A stretch of DNA of 64,000 nucleotides from Costus lasius. Lineage: Eukaryota > Streptophyta > Magnoliopsida > Zingiberales > Costaceae. Of the stretch, positions 34,559 to 46,000 are shown in pieces. The translations under genes were made by a program, and so were the position numbers. Within the stretch, counting starts at the first letter, position 1. Each line of letters opens with the position of its first letter. The notes beneath the pieces were generated by a model that did no database searches, was not told the origin of the DNA, and saw only the letters and a list, made by a program, of their open reading frames with translations. The DNA is taken from the NCBI GenBank assembly GCA_027563935.2, contig CM050446.2:110030499-110094498 (forward strand). The letters run 5' to 3'.

Positions 34559-36001
34559 TCTCCGGCAACGGCACCAAAAACTTGATAGTCGTTCCGCAAG
34601 TATACGGACTATCGAAGTAATATAAATGTATCGATCCCACAGGACCAAATACCAAGTACCGACTGATTAGATTATCGCAAGTTAGACGATCCTTTAAGGG
34701 GCGTGAAATGGTTGCTAAATTAAGACTAAAGAGGTAAGTAAAGTAACTAAACTGACAAGTAATCACACGACTAGGGGTCCAAGGATGCAAGGGATTAGGG
34801 CTAGGGTCCACTACCTTGATGTGTTACGCATGGATGAAATAACAATGCAAAAATCCTTTTTTAGTCTTAGGGTAATCCTAGGGTGCACAAGTCGTCCTCT
34901 CTCGAGCTATGCAACTTGCGACTAGGAGCTTAACCAATTTAGCGTCTACTGTCATCGGACGCAAAACCGAGTAAACTCATTGAGCGCCGGATTGTGCATA
35001 CCATCCCATCTTTTGTACATGTTGTCCCCTCTCGGGCGATGCAACAAGGTGCTTAAGCGATTAAGCGTCTACCGTCGTAGAACGCACAACCGAATAAACC
35101 TAAAGGGTGCAGAATGGTGTACACTACCCGTACCTAATCAACCACTCTCGTGCGATGATTGAGGTACCCTCGCCTAGGTTATCAAACATCTGGATGTGCC
35201 TCTCGGAAATACCGGATATCTAAAATATGAAGAAAGCAACAAAGTGATCTTCTTTCAAGAGGTGCAACTAGACAAGGTAAAACAATGTAGGGTTTACAAA
35301 ATGTAATCTCAATACATGTATAAAACATTCAAGGGGCTTTCCCTAACCCCAAAACAAGATTAAGCTACAATAATCATTGTCCAAAGCAAAGCATAGAGAA
35401 ATCTCAGTGTAACATCCATGGATAAACAAGAAGAATAAGATAAAGGAGAAGAGGAAGATAGGACTCCCTCAAGGAGGAAGAAGCCACCTGGTAAGGTCTT
35501 CTCCTTCCTCTAATCAGTCGTCTACCCCTTCCCGCTCTCGCGGCGAAGGATCTCCTCTCCTCTTCGTTTGGTCGCTGGTTCCTTTCTCCTTGCCACCGCC
35601 TCCTCACGTACGTGCGTGAACGAATCGATCTTCAAACATGTAAAGGGCGTTTGCTTTTTGTCCTCCTCTTCTCTGTCGAATTCCCTCTTTGCCCTTACGA
35701 ATCCTCCTTTGCAGTGTAGGGAAAACGAGGGGTAAAATCGGAAAAATCAGCGTCAGGCGACACAAAAGCCACTAGGCGTGATTCTGGTCGCTGGGTAGGT
35801 CGTGGTTCTCGCTTTGAACGCTGATCCAGCTGAAAATAGTTGTATTCCCTCGCTTTTTTACTGAAATGAGGCAAAAACACAAAAGGGTGTAGACTCCGAA
35901 GATATTGTAATAATTCGAAGTATAATCAAGTGTAAATGCAAGAATAGTGAAGATATAACGGTAAAATCGCATAGGAATCTCTATATAAAAAGGACTTAAC
36001 A

Positions 36002-36246
36002 CTAGGCCTGTAGGTCGTTGCTGAAGTCGTCTCTGTTGTGACCCCGCCTGACTAGCCTGACCTAGTTTCCCATTGTAAGTCTTAGGTCTAGAGCTATGTT
36101 GGTAACTTTGCTGATGACTCTGCTGATAACTTTGAGTGGGGGTTGAAATCCTCTCCGTGGGCAATTTATCTTATAATGACCCCAACCTTTGCAATAGTTG
36201 CATAGCATCTCATTGAGAGGGCATACACTAGCCACTTGACTACGCC
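36002..36246 (-). pseudogene. Tekay-like gag fragment with zinc knuckle
   Basis: On the minus strand the frame contains MLCNYCKGWGHYKINCP, a CX2CX4HX4C zinc knuckle, followed by a glutamine/serine-rich gag tail. It stops at the edge of the Athila-like complex; protease sequence resumes on the far side at 23439. The fragment is therefore the missing gag end of the chromovirus at 11139-23439. The gag N-terminus and 5' LTR are gone, because 36247 joins directly to another element. Confidence 0.8.
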
Positions 36247-37728
36247 TTGCTCATCGGCAACGGCGCTAAAAACTTGATAGGCCCCGCAAGTGTACGGTTT
36301 CTATCGCAGTAGTAAAAATATCATCCCAAAGGAGCAGGGTGTCAAGTACCGACCTTAAATGTCATTGAAAGCTAGTCAATCAAGATTGAAATTAAGAAAA
36401 TGAGCTAAAACTAATTTATCAAACTAAGAAATCAACGACTAAAGGGTAAATTACTGTTTAAGACATGTTCGGAACTTCAGGTTTCACCTCGTTGAAAGCT
36501 TTAAATGTAAAACAATCAATGAATTGAAATAGAAAATGGATCTCCTTCTCTCGAAGCGCAATCCGACAGTAAACAACTTAAGGCGATCTTTCCTATGGTA
36601 CGGGTTACCTTCTCTCGAAGCGTAATCCGGTGTCTAGTATAAGCTAATTTCCTACTCTCGTAGCAAAATTAACCTAAGAGACCCATTGGGCTCTATGAAA
36701 GAACGTAAATCCTCGAGTGACGTTGAACGACTCTCGTAATTCAAGTCACAAGTTTAAACGAGATAGTTCGAGTGTTACAATTCACCTCTCGGTACTTCTC
36801 GTAACACTTAATACATATCGATGTTTGGCCAAAACATAAATACGCAATATGCACAACTCATTTAAATAAGTCAATTTACTAAAAGCTATCACTGAGACTC
36901 ATAATGATGATTTACATGTGAAGAATTGTTCAACGGGCTATGCCCGAGTTCCGAACTAGGGTTTTACTCTAGAACATACATCGTTTATCAACTAAAACCA
37001 AGAAAATATATTCGAAAGGAAGGGAATTTATAATACAAGGGTAGGAGATGATAGATCTTTGGTCTTCTCTCGATAGCCCCAAAGAAATCCTTTGAATCGA
37101 GCCCTTGAATGTAGAAATCGCCCCCTAGGTCACGCCTCTGAAAAATTCAACCCCCAAAACCGCTCCAAAAATCATATTTTATCATTCTATCTCTTACTTC
37201 AGTAGTTAGGAAGTTTTCCTCCAAATTTCAGCAAATTCCGACTCCGGAATCACTCAAATCGAGCGAAAAACCGTTGAAAGGTCGAATTTGCACGGAAGCT
37301 GTCACGGCCATGATGGCCATCTCGGCTAGGCCGTGATGAGTTCGTCAGTCTGCGAGTAAGTCATCATGGCCATGATGGGAGGAACGGGTAAACCGTGTCT
37401 GGCTCACAGATTGCTGCAGAGTTCTGCCGAGATGATCATGGCCGTGATGGCTGTCACGGTCAGGCCGTGTTCTCTATAGAAAGCTCCGATTTGCCTCAAA
37501 TTTAACCTGTGACCTCCTAGCACTGTGAGGAATCTTCTAGTAATATTAAATCTTCAAAATCTTCACAAAAATATGGTACAATGACTTGCATTTCACAAAT
37601 AATGCGAAAAATAATAAAAATTCTGTACTCAACGGGAAAAGATACTAAATTCAGATACAAAACAAGACAAAAATCTGAAAAGATTCATATAAATGATATT
37701 TTAAATTATATAAAAATAACATTCATCA
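36247..37728 (-). mobile_element. 5' LTR of a truncated Athila-like element
   Basis: The LTR is 36275-37728 (plus-strand ends TGATAGGCCCCGCAAG and ATTCATCA; 1454 bp). A decayed tRNA-Asp primer-binding site (TAGCGCCGTTGCCGATG, minus strand) lies at about 36252-36268. The interior stops within a few bases and meets chromovirus gag, so the rest was deleted. Positions 37290-37470 carry a cluster of palindromic CACGGCCATGATGG-like words. Confidence 0.75.
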
Positions 37729-37732
37729 GTTT

Positions 37733-40008
37733 TCCAATTCTCCAAGAGTGAGGAATGGAAGGGAGGAGCCTCTCCGTCCTTTTTGAGCACATCTGCTCGT
37801 CGCCCGTCAAGAGCCGCCTACCGCCAATGGGACGCCGCCCACGCCTCTGTGCCGACGGGACACGGGCAGGCCAACTGCTCCAGCTACTCCCATCGCGTCG
37901 CGTCCCTTCGTCTCCTGCGCTTCCGCGAGCTTTCCTTCACAGGGTGGAGCCGGGTCACTGCACCCGCGGGCGCCCGCATCCGCCTGGCCCGAGACCCGCT
38001 GGTCCACGGGCATCACACCCTCCCTCGGCCGATGTGGACGCCGTCCTCGACGTCCGGCTCCTTCGACCTCGTCAGCATCCCACCAGACGCCGGAACCTCC
38101 ACCGGAACTCCTGGTGCTCGAGCGCCCTCCGAAGCTTGCGCGCCCGTCTACTCCAGCCTCTTCGTCCCAGCCTCTTGCGCCGCGCTCTCGCTGTGTGATA
38201 TTGGGCGGTCGCCGGGCCCATCCCAGAACACGCCCACGATGCAGCCGCTACCCGAGGAAGGAGGAGAGGCGGAGGACCTCCGTCCGCCGCGGAGCACCTG
38301 CTCACTGCGCCTCTTCCGCTCTGAGAGCGTCCCTAGTAGCCCGTTCCGAAAGGGGGAGGCAACGGACCCCCATCCGCCGCTACTCTGCTCGTCGCCCCGA
38401 GCACCTCCGCTCCAAGGGGGTCTTCCGAGTCTTCGTCCGTCGGAGCGCCACCTGTGCTCGCCCTTTGGAGAAGAGTAGAACAGCCTCCGCCGCTGCAGGT
38501 TCCTCCAGGAGGACGCCTCCGCGTCCTCGTTTCTCGACCGCCTCCGCGGGAGAACTCTCAGCCGCCTCTGTGCGACGCTAGCCGCCCATGTGCTGCCCTG
38601 AGCCGTGCGTGACGCTGGGCGCTCAGTGGGCCCTTCCTAGGTTCGGCTCCTCTCTCGCAGCTTAGCTCGCGTCCGGTGCCCGGGGAGCTCCACGGCTGCT
38701 CATCAACTGTCGACGGGAGTCTCGCACGTGGAGGGGACGGCGTCCGCTGTCCGTCGCCTTCTTCATCCCGGGAAGATGGCCTCCGCTCGCTACCACTGTC
38801 CGCTGGGCTTCAGCCTTCGCGTGCACACGCCGACGACGCTCCTTCGTCATCGGGAAGGAGAAGACGCCGTCGTCTTCTTCTTCGGCCGGCCAGCTCGCCG
38901 GCTTCGCCACCATTGCCACTTGAGCTTCGCGCCTCCGTGCGCAGATGACGATGGAGGTACTTGCCCGGATCCTCCATCGGGTCCTCCTCGTCGTCTAGAT
39001 GTGGCCGCGGCCTTGTTGTCGTCGTTCTGCCGCTGGAGGAAAGGCGGACTCTTCCGCCTCTCATCGGGGTAGTAGCCTCCGTCGCTACCACTAGCTGTCC
39101 GAGGAAGGGGACGCGACGCTCCCGTCGCCATCTCGTGCCAGCCCTGCGTCCGCCTCCTGCGTGACGCCTGCTCCTGGAAAGACGACGCCGCCGTGTCACC
39201 CATAGAAGAGACGCTCTCGTTCGTCTCTTCGCCGCTGGAACCACCCGCCGACCATCAACCTCTCCTCTGATACCATTGTGAGGCCCCGGCCCGGTATCGA
39301 GTCAACCTCAGCGGTCAACGCTGCTCCACGTCAGCACTGCTTATTCGAAATCTTCGTCATCATCGTGCGCGACCACCACGCTTCTCCGTCCGCCAAGCTT
39401 GTGCGACCACCGTCGCCGGACCGGAGGGCCACCGGCAGGGAAGGGCCGCCCGCCCTTACCCCTCAGCCTCATCGACGTCCATGCCTGGACGCCGTCCTCC
39501 AACGAATTCTTCCCGCCGCCGCTCTCTCGTCTGCCGACTCTAGCCGCCTCTTCGTCCCAGCGACTGCCGCCCCGCTCCCGAGTATGATACAGGGCGCTCG
39601 CCGGGCCCTTCCCTGATCGTACTCCACGGTGCAACCGCCACCCGAGGGGGAGGAGGGAGAGGCGAACCGCCGTCCGTCGGGTGCCTCCTCGCTGCCCACT
39701 CGAGCCTCTGCTCCGAGCTCTCCGAGAGTGGGGAATGGAAGAGAGGAGGAGCACCCGCTCCTCTCCGTCCCTTTTGAGCACGTCCGCTCGTCGCCCGTCA
39801 AGAGCCGCCTGCCGCCGATGGGATGCCGCCCACACCTCTGTGCCGACGGGACACGGGCAAGCCAACTGCTCTAGTTGCTCCCGTCGCGTCGCGTCCCTTT
39901 GTCTCCCGCGCTTCCGCGCGCTTTCCTTCACAGGGCGGAGCCAGGTCGCTGCACCTACGGGCGCCCGCATCCGCCTGGCCCGAGACCCGCTGGTCCACGG
40001 GCATCACA
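37733..40008 (-). mobile_element. GC-rich non-autonomous LTR element (tRNA-Met primed)
   Basis: The 5' LTR on the minus strand is 39277-40008 (plus-strand ends TGTGAGGCCCCGG and GGGCATCACA). The primer-binding site TGGTATCAGAGG (minus strand) lies at 39265-39276. The 3' LTR keeps only 37733-38017 (same GGGCATCACA end) with a purine tract (GGCCGAGGGAGGG) at 38018-38031. Its outer part was lost where the Athila-like LTR sits. The interior (38018-39276) has long open frames on both strands because of high GC. None shows a recognised domain. Part of it (38030-38330) resembles the LTR stretch 39460-39720, so the interior itself holds an old LTR-like piece. Confidence 0.65.
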
Positions 40009-40180
40009 ACTATCCACTTCCACTGCCGATGACTTCTGGCACGCTCTCTGATTCTGTCAACTCCACATACGTGCCGATGCCAACGCTGATGCCATCCTGA
40101 CGAGCTGTCCAAGCTAGGTGCAGCTGGAGAGCACGGCGTCGGCATCAGCGTTGGAAAGAGAGACATATGTGTGTTGGAGG
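40009..40180 (+). repeat. Second copy of the 10691-10860 segment
   Basis: It is colinear with 10691-10860 from ACTATCCACTTCC to GAGACATATGTG, at roughly 95% identity by eye. It starts exactly at the GC-rich LTR boundary, so that LTR inserted into this segment or recombined at its edge. The exon remnant found downstream of the first copy is missing here; different sequence follows GTTGGAGGTATAACCC. Confidence 0.85.
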
Positions 40181-40340
40181 TATAACCCGTGGGATGGCAA
40201 GAGATCATCGGTGGTGGAAATCGATAGTGCGGGCACAATACCGATAACCTGGTCCCCAGTGAATTGAGTTAAGTGTCTTACAGAGGATTGGCAGAAATCT
40301 CAAAGAACATTCGTGGCCTCGTCCTTTCTTTTCCTTCTCT

Positions 40341-40660
40341 TCGCGTCCCTTGCCACTACAATCGTCGTCTCGTGTCGATGGAGATCTCTCCTTCCAGCCA
40401 CAGCTGTAGCTGTCATCTTGCATCAACGAAGATCACTCTGCATCCCTCGCCGTTGTCTCTCATCGATGGAGATCTCTCCAAGTCCCTCGCCACTGCAGCC
40501 GTCGTCTTGTGTTCATGGAGATCTCTCCGCGTCCCTCACCGCTGCAGCTGCCGTCTCAAGTCGACAGAGATCTCTTTGTGTCCCTCACCATCGGAGCCGC
40601 AGTCTTGCATTGACAGAGATCTTTAACATGGCTCTGTGTCCCTAGCCGCTGCAGACACCA
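40341..40660 (+). repeat. Minisatellite, about seven units of about 48 bp
   Basis: Units follow the pattern GCGTCCCTCGCCACTGCAGC, then CGTCGTCTCGTGTCGATGG, then AGATCTCTCC, with substitutions and one shortened unit. Because 48 is divisible by three, it yields repetitive open frames on the plus strand. Nothing suggests these are expressed. Confidence 0.75.
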
Positions 40661-40976
40661 TCTCGCTTGCTAGGGCTTTAGTGAAGCTAGAGAAGCTAGA
40701 TCCAAAGAAAGATTATCCTCACTCCTTGGAAGAATTCATCCTTGGAGGACAAGTTCATAAAGGAAGAATTAAGCGGCCCCTCCATTTAAAAGTTTTTTCC
40801 TTTACTCAGTTTGCTTATAGAGTTATTTTAGATTTGCCCAAATAAAAAAAAATTATGTCAACTACACAAAAATGATAGAAACTACAAAGGCATGGAGAAT
40901 TGTCGACCCCCATCCTAAAGTCAATTAACTGAAAAACAACCCCGCGGGCAGGTAAACCAATTGTAGGTACTAAATG
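40661..40976. other. Intergenic stretch with one kinesin/hAT spacer unit
   Basis: Positions 40728-40771 repeat the unit found before each hAT-like element in the left part: GGAAGAATTCATCCTTGGAG, then GACAAGTTCATAAAGGAAGA, with GGAAGAATT at both ends. The base run CTCACTCCTT just before it may be a hAT terminal scar. No gene is seen in the remainder. Confidence 0.55.
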
Positions 40977-42621
40977 AGCTCAAGAATTCAACGCGTACAA
41001 GAATTCAACGCCAGCAAAGCACCTTCGTTTGCCTACTTCTGATCAACTCTCTTGTGCTCTCCTCTTGCGATTATACAATGACCCAGTTGTTCGCTAATGG
41101 CAACCATGAATTGTCATTGCCACTTAGTCCTCTCAAAGTCTTCCAACTAATTCGTAAACTAATCAAAAGCAAATCAAAAGAGACGACGACTGTGATGGCG
41201 ATGCGCCAACCAATTCATGAATCAATCAAGCGCACATTGAGCTGAAACTGCTATTAATTGGTTCTCAGAAGCGCGTAATTTAGTCTCTTCAGCCAGATCC
41301 CTCGTTCTACTTTGAATCCCCTCGCTGCTCTCCAATTCGCCATGGGGAAGTTCTGCTGCGCCGGAGGAGACGACGACGAAGGTGGCGGCGTGGACTTAAT
41401 GAGCGTCCTCATCCTCGTCGCCGTCGCATTACTCGTCATCGTTCTGGTCAGCCCGCCGCCTCGCCGGCGCATGGTGGTCGCCTACTGTCCTGCTCGCTGC
41501 TGTTGAGGGATTCCTGGCAAAGTTCTATTAATGATTGTTCCTAATTACCAGGCACTTCGATAGTTTTACAATTCTTGTTCCCAAAACAATCACTCTTCTT
41601 TTTTTTTCCGAATTCAATAAGAAAGGAAAAATTATATTCTTATTACGTGAATCCTCTTTTCTTTTGTTGGACTTCAAACTAGCGATCAGGAGGTTTGTGG
41701 ACGCGTTTTGATCAAGTTGCTGTGATCCTATGAATAGGACAACCACATCAAAGTAGAAGAAAACCTACCAAAATGCTTAGTAGGCGTTCCTGATGAAAAT
41801 CGAAGCGCCCTTATCGTCTATCGAGAGCTCAACACAAAAAGTCTATTTGGTAAAACAAGATTTTAGGTTGAATTCAAACTCCATTCATTACTTCCTAAAA
41901 CAAATATAGAACTCAGCAAACTACTGATCAGTTCTGCAGCGAATATTCAATCATTTGGATGAATCGTTACAGTTTGATCATGTGATTCTTAAAAATGCAT
42001 TACTTACATATAAACAAGGGTTTGTTGGAGAAAATTTTATGACTTCTCAAATTAATTTCACGTATTAACAGATCAGACATTATAGGCGTATAACTATTAT
42101 ATCAAGCATTAATATGTTATAAGTGATTATGAGTCGTCGCATATTAAACTAAGATAGTTTAGCTATTTTAGAATTAATTTTGAATAGTTGGGTCTTGTCT
42201 ATAAATAAATGTCTTCGGTCTCGTCTATAAATAAATGTCTAACCCTTGGCTAAAGGTATCCTCGATGATAGATGTCTAATCAACTTCTCTACTGTCATGT
42301 ACAGTAGAGACCTGTACAGTAGAGAAGAGTTCCAATTGTATCTTAGGTCTGGATTTTCAGCTTAAAAGGCAAACTTCAATACACTTTCGTACTCTACGAT
42401 TGTAAAATAAACTCATAATTTTTTATCACATTTTATTTTGATCTGATTAAAATTTTGATATTATGAGATATAAAATATAGTATAACAATCTTAGGTGAAA
42501 ATATTTATTTTATATGTTAATAAAATTCTAATGAAATTTTATAATTACAGGATTCACTCCTAGATTTGCATCACAGAAATAATTTCAAGAAATTACTGTG
42601 TTTCAATTTTCAAGAAATCAA
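40977..42621 (+). repeat. Duplicated block, copy 2 (partner at 1300-3171)
   Basis: The block is colinear with 1300-3171. Conserved parts are the leader (ACCCAGTTGTTCG), the whole 54-aa gene, the sequence downstream of it, and AT-rich DNA to TTTCAATTTTCAAGAAATCA. The foldback element of copy 1 is absent. A short tandem gain (AATAAATGTCT twice, about 42207-42237) is private to this copy. Confidence 0.9.
41342..41506 (+). CDS. 54-residue membrane protein, copy 2
   Basis: The ATG at 41342 (GCCATGGGG) opens a frame of 54 codons plus TGA, identical to copy 1 at 1658 except one residue (Glu instead of Ala after GDDD). The four base changes seen between the two coding regions include three silent ones. 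The arrangement is the same: cysteine pair, acidic run, one hydrophobic helix, SPPPRRR and YCPARCC. The start lies about 85 bp after ATTAATTGGTTCTCAGAAGC, which is conserved in both copies and may be in the leader or promoter. Its neighbour downstream is the LRR receptor gene on the opposite strand, with convergent 3' ends. Function is unknown. Confidence 0.7.
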   Translation: MGKFCCAGGDDDEGGGVDLMSVLILVAVALLVIVLVSPPPRRRMVVAYCPARCC

Positions 42622-43063
42622 GTCCTAAGATTGGCTTTGTTATTTTTTTTCTTTCCTATCCCTTTTCATTCTCTGCTTCTTCTTCTCTTGCCTGGATCCA
42701 TCCTCTGACACCAGTAGAGACTGATAGTTCCTTGTTCCAACCAATCAGATTTCTAGGAAGGTTCGCTGTTGTCTATTTTGATGCAATTGTACCCCAACTT
42801 TTAAGAGTGTGGAGATCCATAATAATACTCTTAAATATTTTCAATGACTGCACTCGTTGTAGAAAAAAGATACATAAAGATCTGCTGCATTCTAGAGTAA
42901 CTTTGCTCCGTAAAGTTGAACTGCTGTATTACAGGGGCTGATATGAACAACGTTGAAAGAACAAACAGTTTTTTTTATTGAAACTAAAACAGACAGATAT
43001 AGTGTAGAATTATGTAGCAAGAGCTCACTTCTCTTGGGCTGCTATTTGTGAAGCAAATATGAA
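42622..43063. promoter_or_regulatory. 3' flank of the LRR receptor gene, with polyadenylation signal
   Basis: AATAAA on the minus strand lies at 42974-42979, about 85 bp after the stop codon of the receptor gene, a normal distance for plant 3' UTRs. The remainder up to 42622 is non-coding between two convergent genes. Confidence 0.5.
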
Positions 43064-46000
43064 CTATTTTGCATTGAAGAGCATCCTTAATGCGTTTCGC
43101 ATCTTTGGCCGTGCCGCTGGAGCTGCACTAACGCATTGGAGCGCAACCTTGAGAACAGAAAGCATCTGACTTCGAACTCCCAAAGACGTTTTCGAAATTC
43201 TAGAATCAAGGATCTGTTCTCTCGATCTTGTTGAACAGCTTAGCGCCCACTTGGCCAGCTCAATTCCGCCAGTGACGGGTGGTTTTCCGGTGAGCAGCTC
43301 CAGTAAAATGACCCCAAAGCTATATACATTCCCAGCCATTGTCAACTTCATGGTGTATGCATATTCTGGAACAGCAAAGACAATGAATCAGACAATTATA
43401 TTCAGAAGTTTAAAACCGGATGCACAGAAACAAGTATTTGCTATGATCAACTCAAGATTATGTTTATAGATATAGGTTTCTAATTAGCATTTAGAATCAA
43501 AGAAACAAGATTGGATGCATATGAACTCTTTAGAGATAAATGAAGCTAGTAAGCTGAGCACTGGACAACTCTTGGTGACTATGACTTTGTATTCTTGATA
43601 GAGAAGGAAAAATTCTGCATAATATAATGCAATATGTAATCTAACCACAATGGATGTCATCAATAATATCAGTTCTTTGCCTCACCTGGAGGAATATATC
43701 CAACTGAGCCAGCAATAGTGGAGAGACTCCCGGTACTCTTTGAAGGATCAAGAATTCTGCATAGCTCGATATCCCCAATTTGAGGGTCCTTCAGTGATTT
43801 CAAGTGGATGCTCTTTGTTGACAGATCAAGCAGAAGAATAGGTTCGGTGCAGCCATGGAGGAAGGTCAGCCCTTGAGCTACCCCGAGCAGTATGCTGTAT
43901 CGAGATGGCCAATCTAAAGCATTCTCCGAACTCTCATGAAGCATATCAAATACAGTACCCATGTGTGCATGTTCGTAGAGAAGATACGCACTATCTTCAG
44001 TCAAAACATATGCCAAAGGCACCATCAAATTTGTACTGCTCAGCTTCCCTAACGCCTCTAGCTCCTGTCCAAATCTTTCGCTGCTTCCCATTTGGAAGAT
44101 CTTGTCTAAGAAATTGATCTTCTTGACAGAGTAGCTGATCTCATTTGGCATGACAGCTTTGTAGTAGGTAGAGAATCGGGTCTTTTGCACAATGTTTTCT
44201 GGATTTCCTACAGCTTCGATGCTTTTGGAGAAATCGATGCTCGATTGGTGAATGCTATTTGCAGTTATGAAACAGCCATTGACAATTTGAGGAATGTTTT
44301 CCCCGGACTTTGTGCCTTCATCTTCAATCCTGTAAAATCGCTGAGAAAACATAGCGACGAGAACCGCAGCTACCAAGATGAAGCCAGTAATGGCACCAAT
44401 GGTGCCCAAGATAATGGCCAAAGCAGATGATTTTCTTTTACCTCTATTATGTGTCTCGCTTGCGTTCACGAGACCCTTGTTCCCAAAGGAAACGACGGTA
44501 ACAAATCGTCCAAAAGCAGGAAGTTGTCCAGACAGCTGATTATTGGATAAATCAATCTTTATCAAACTTCTCATGTTAGTTAAAGAACTCGGTACTTTAC
44601 CGCTAAATTCATTGTTCGACAGATCAAGAACCTCCAAGTCTGTCAAATCACCAAGAGAGGACGGTAAAGCCCCATTGAAATTGTTATTGCTGAGATTGAG
44701 GGCTATCCCCAAGGAAATAGGCATTCTTGGAAGTGTACCGCTAAGCTTGTTGTTTCCCAACTGCAGTTCTATAAGGGATGACATATCAACAATGGTAGAA
44801 GGTAAGGAACCCATGAATCCATTGTGTGCCAAGTTCAAGTTTGAGAGCTTCTTTAAGCTGGATATCGCTGTTGGTATTACTCCAGCAAGGTAATTCCAGC
44901 TAAGATTCAATACGCCTAAACTTTTCAACTGAAAGAGCTGATCAGGGATCTCACCGCGAAGACTGTTTCCCTGAATCTTCAGGACAACCAGGCTTTGAAG
45001 AGTACCCAGCTGCGAGGGCAATTCATCATCTAGACGGTTGGATGCAAGATTCAGCAGGGTTAGATTCTTGCAATCACCAATCTGCGAAGGAATACTCGAA
45101 TTCAACTTATTGTCATTCAACTCCAAGTAACTCAAAGAGGAGAGCTTGCCAATTGTATGTGGAATTGACCCAGTAAGCGAGTTCTCACCAAGCCGCAATC
45201 GGTAAAGTTTCAGAGACACGTTGGAAGGAATAGGACCTTCCAGTTTGTTATTTGTGAGATCTACTGACTCCAAGGTGCGATACGAGAGGAGGTCCTGCGG
45301 AATCTCGCCGGTGAGTTGGTTGTAGCTGAGGTCCAAAACACCAACGTGCTTGGTAAGTCCTTCAGGTATATCTCCGGAAAAATTATTCTGGTTGGCAGCA
45401 AATCGAGATAGGGTTTTGATCGTGGAAAAGTTATTAGGAATCGGACCATCCAAATTATTAGAAGAAAGAAGCAGAGTCTGCAGCTTAGATAGCTCCCCAA
45501 TCCAATCCGGAATTCTCCCGATTAAGTTATTCCCGCTGAGATCCAACAATGTGAGGTTCTGGTGATGGCGAAGCTCATCGGGGATTGGGCCGCTGAACTT
45601 ATTGCTTGAGAGAGCCAGTTCCTCCAACCCTAGGTGATTTGCAAGATCAGGTACGCTTTTGTCGAAGAAATTCCGAGAAAGATTCATGCTTTTCAATCTG
45701 CGGAGCCCATCTAACGTGGAACCGATGGCCCCGTTGAGCGAATTAGAACTCAAATCTAGCGTCTCCAAAGAGACAAAACCTGAGAAATTCCAGAGAGTGC
45801 CGACCAGCGCATTGGAGCTGAGATTGAGCAGTTTCAGTCCGCGCAGGCCGCTGCAATTGGAGAAGGAGTCGGGGATGCTGGCGAGGGCGTTTGCAGAGAG
45901 GTCGAGATACTGGAGGGAGTCGAAGCTGCAGAGAAGGCTGAAGGAGCCTGCCTGGAAGCCAGAGGAGGCAGATAAGCCGAGGCCGGAGAGGTCGAGTTTG

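Larger units (their letters stand above)
24837..36001 (-). mobile_element. Athila-like LTR element carrying host-gene sequence
   Basis: The 5' LTR is 34583-36001 and the 3' LTR 24837-28701 (interrupted by a solo LTR), both TGTTAAGTC...GACTATCA or nearly so. The primer-binding site TGGTGCCGTTGCCGGAGA (minus strand, 34559-34576) pairs with tRNA-Asp. An Athila-type tract (GACAAGCAAGAGTTTAAGTC, minus strand) lies before the 3' LTR at about 28703-28730. The interior keeps the C-terminal half of gag and a scrap of the protease-to-RT linker. It then switches to host-like sequence and returns to the Athila pol end (GGTCAAGCC...GGGAGGCAACTC, minus strand, 31268-31320). The post-pol region (28702-31260) is non-coding. 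The LTRs contain a duplicated module around GCGATGCAAC and GCGTCTACCGTCGTAG. Confidence 0.85.

Noticed and set aside
37755..39970. Long open frames up to 231 residues on both strands in the GC-rich region
   Set aside because: High GC removes stops in all frames; the sequence is LTR and interior of a non-autonomous element, with no domain recognised.
40273..40645. Two overlapping frames of 110-117 residues
   Set aside because: They are produced by the 48-bp minisatellite.
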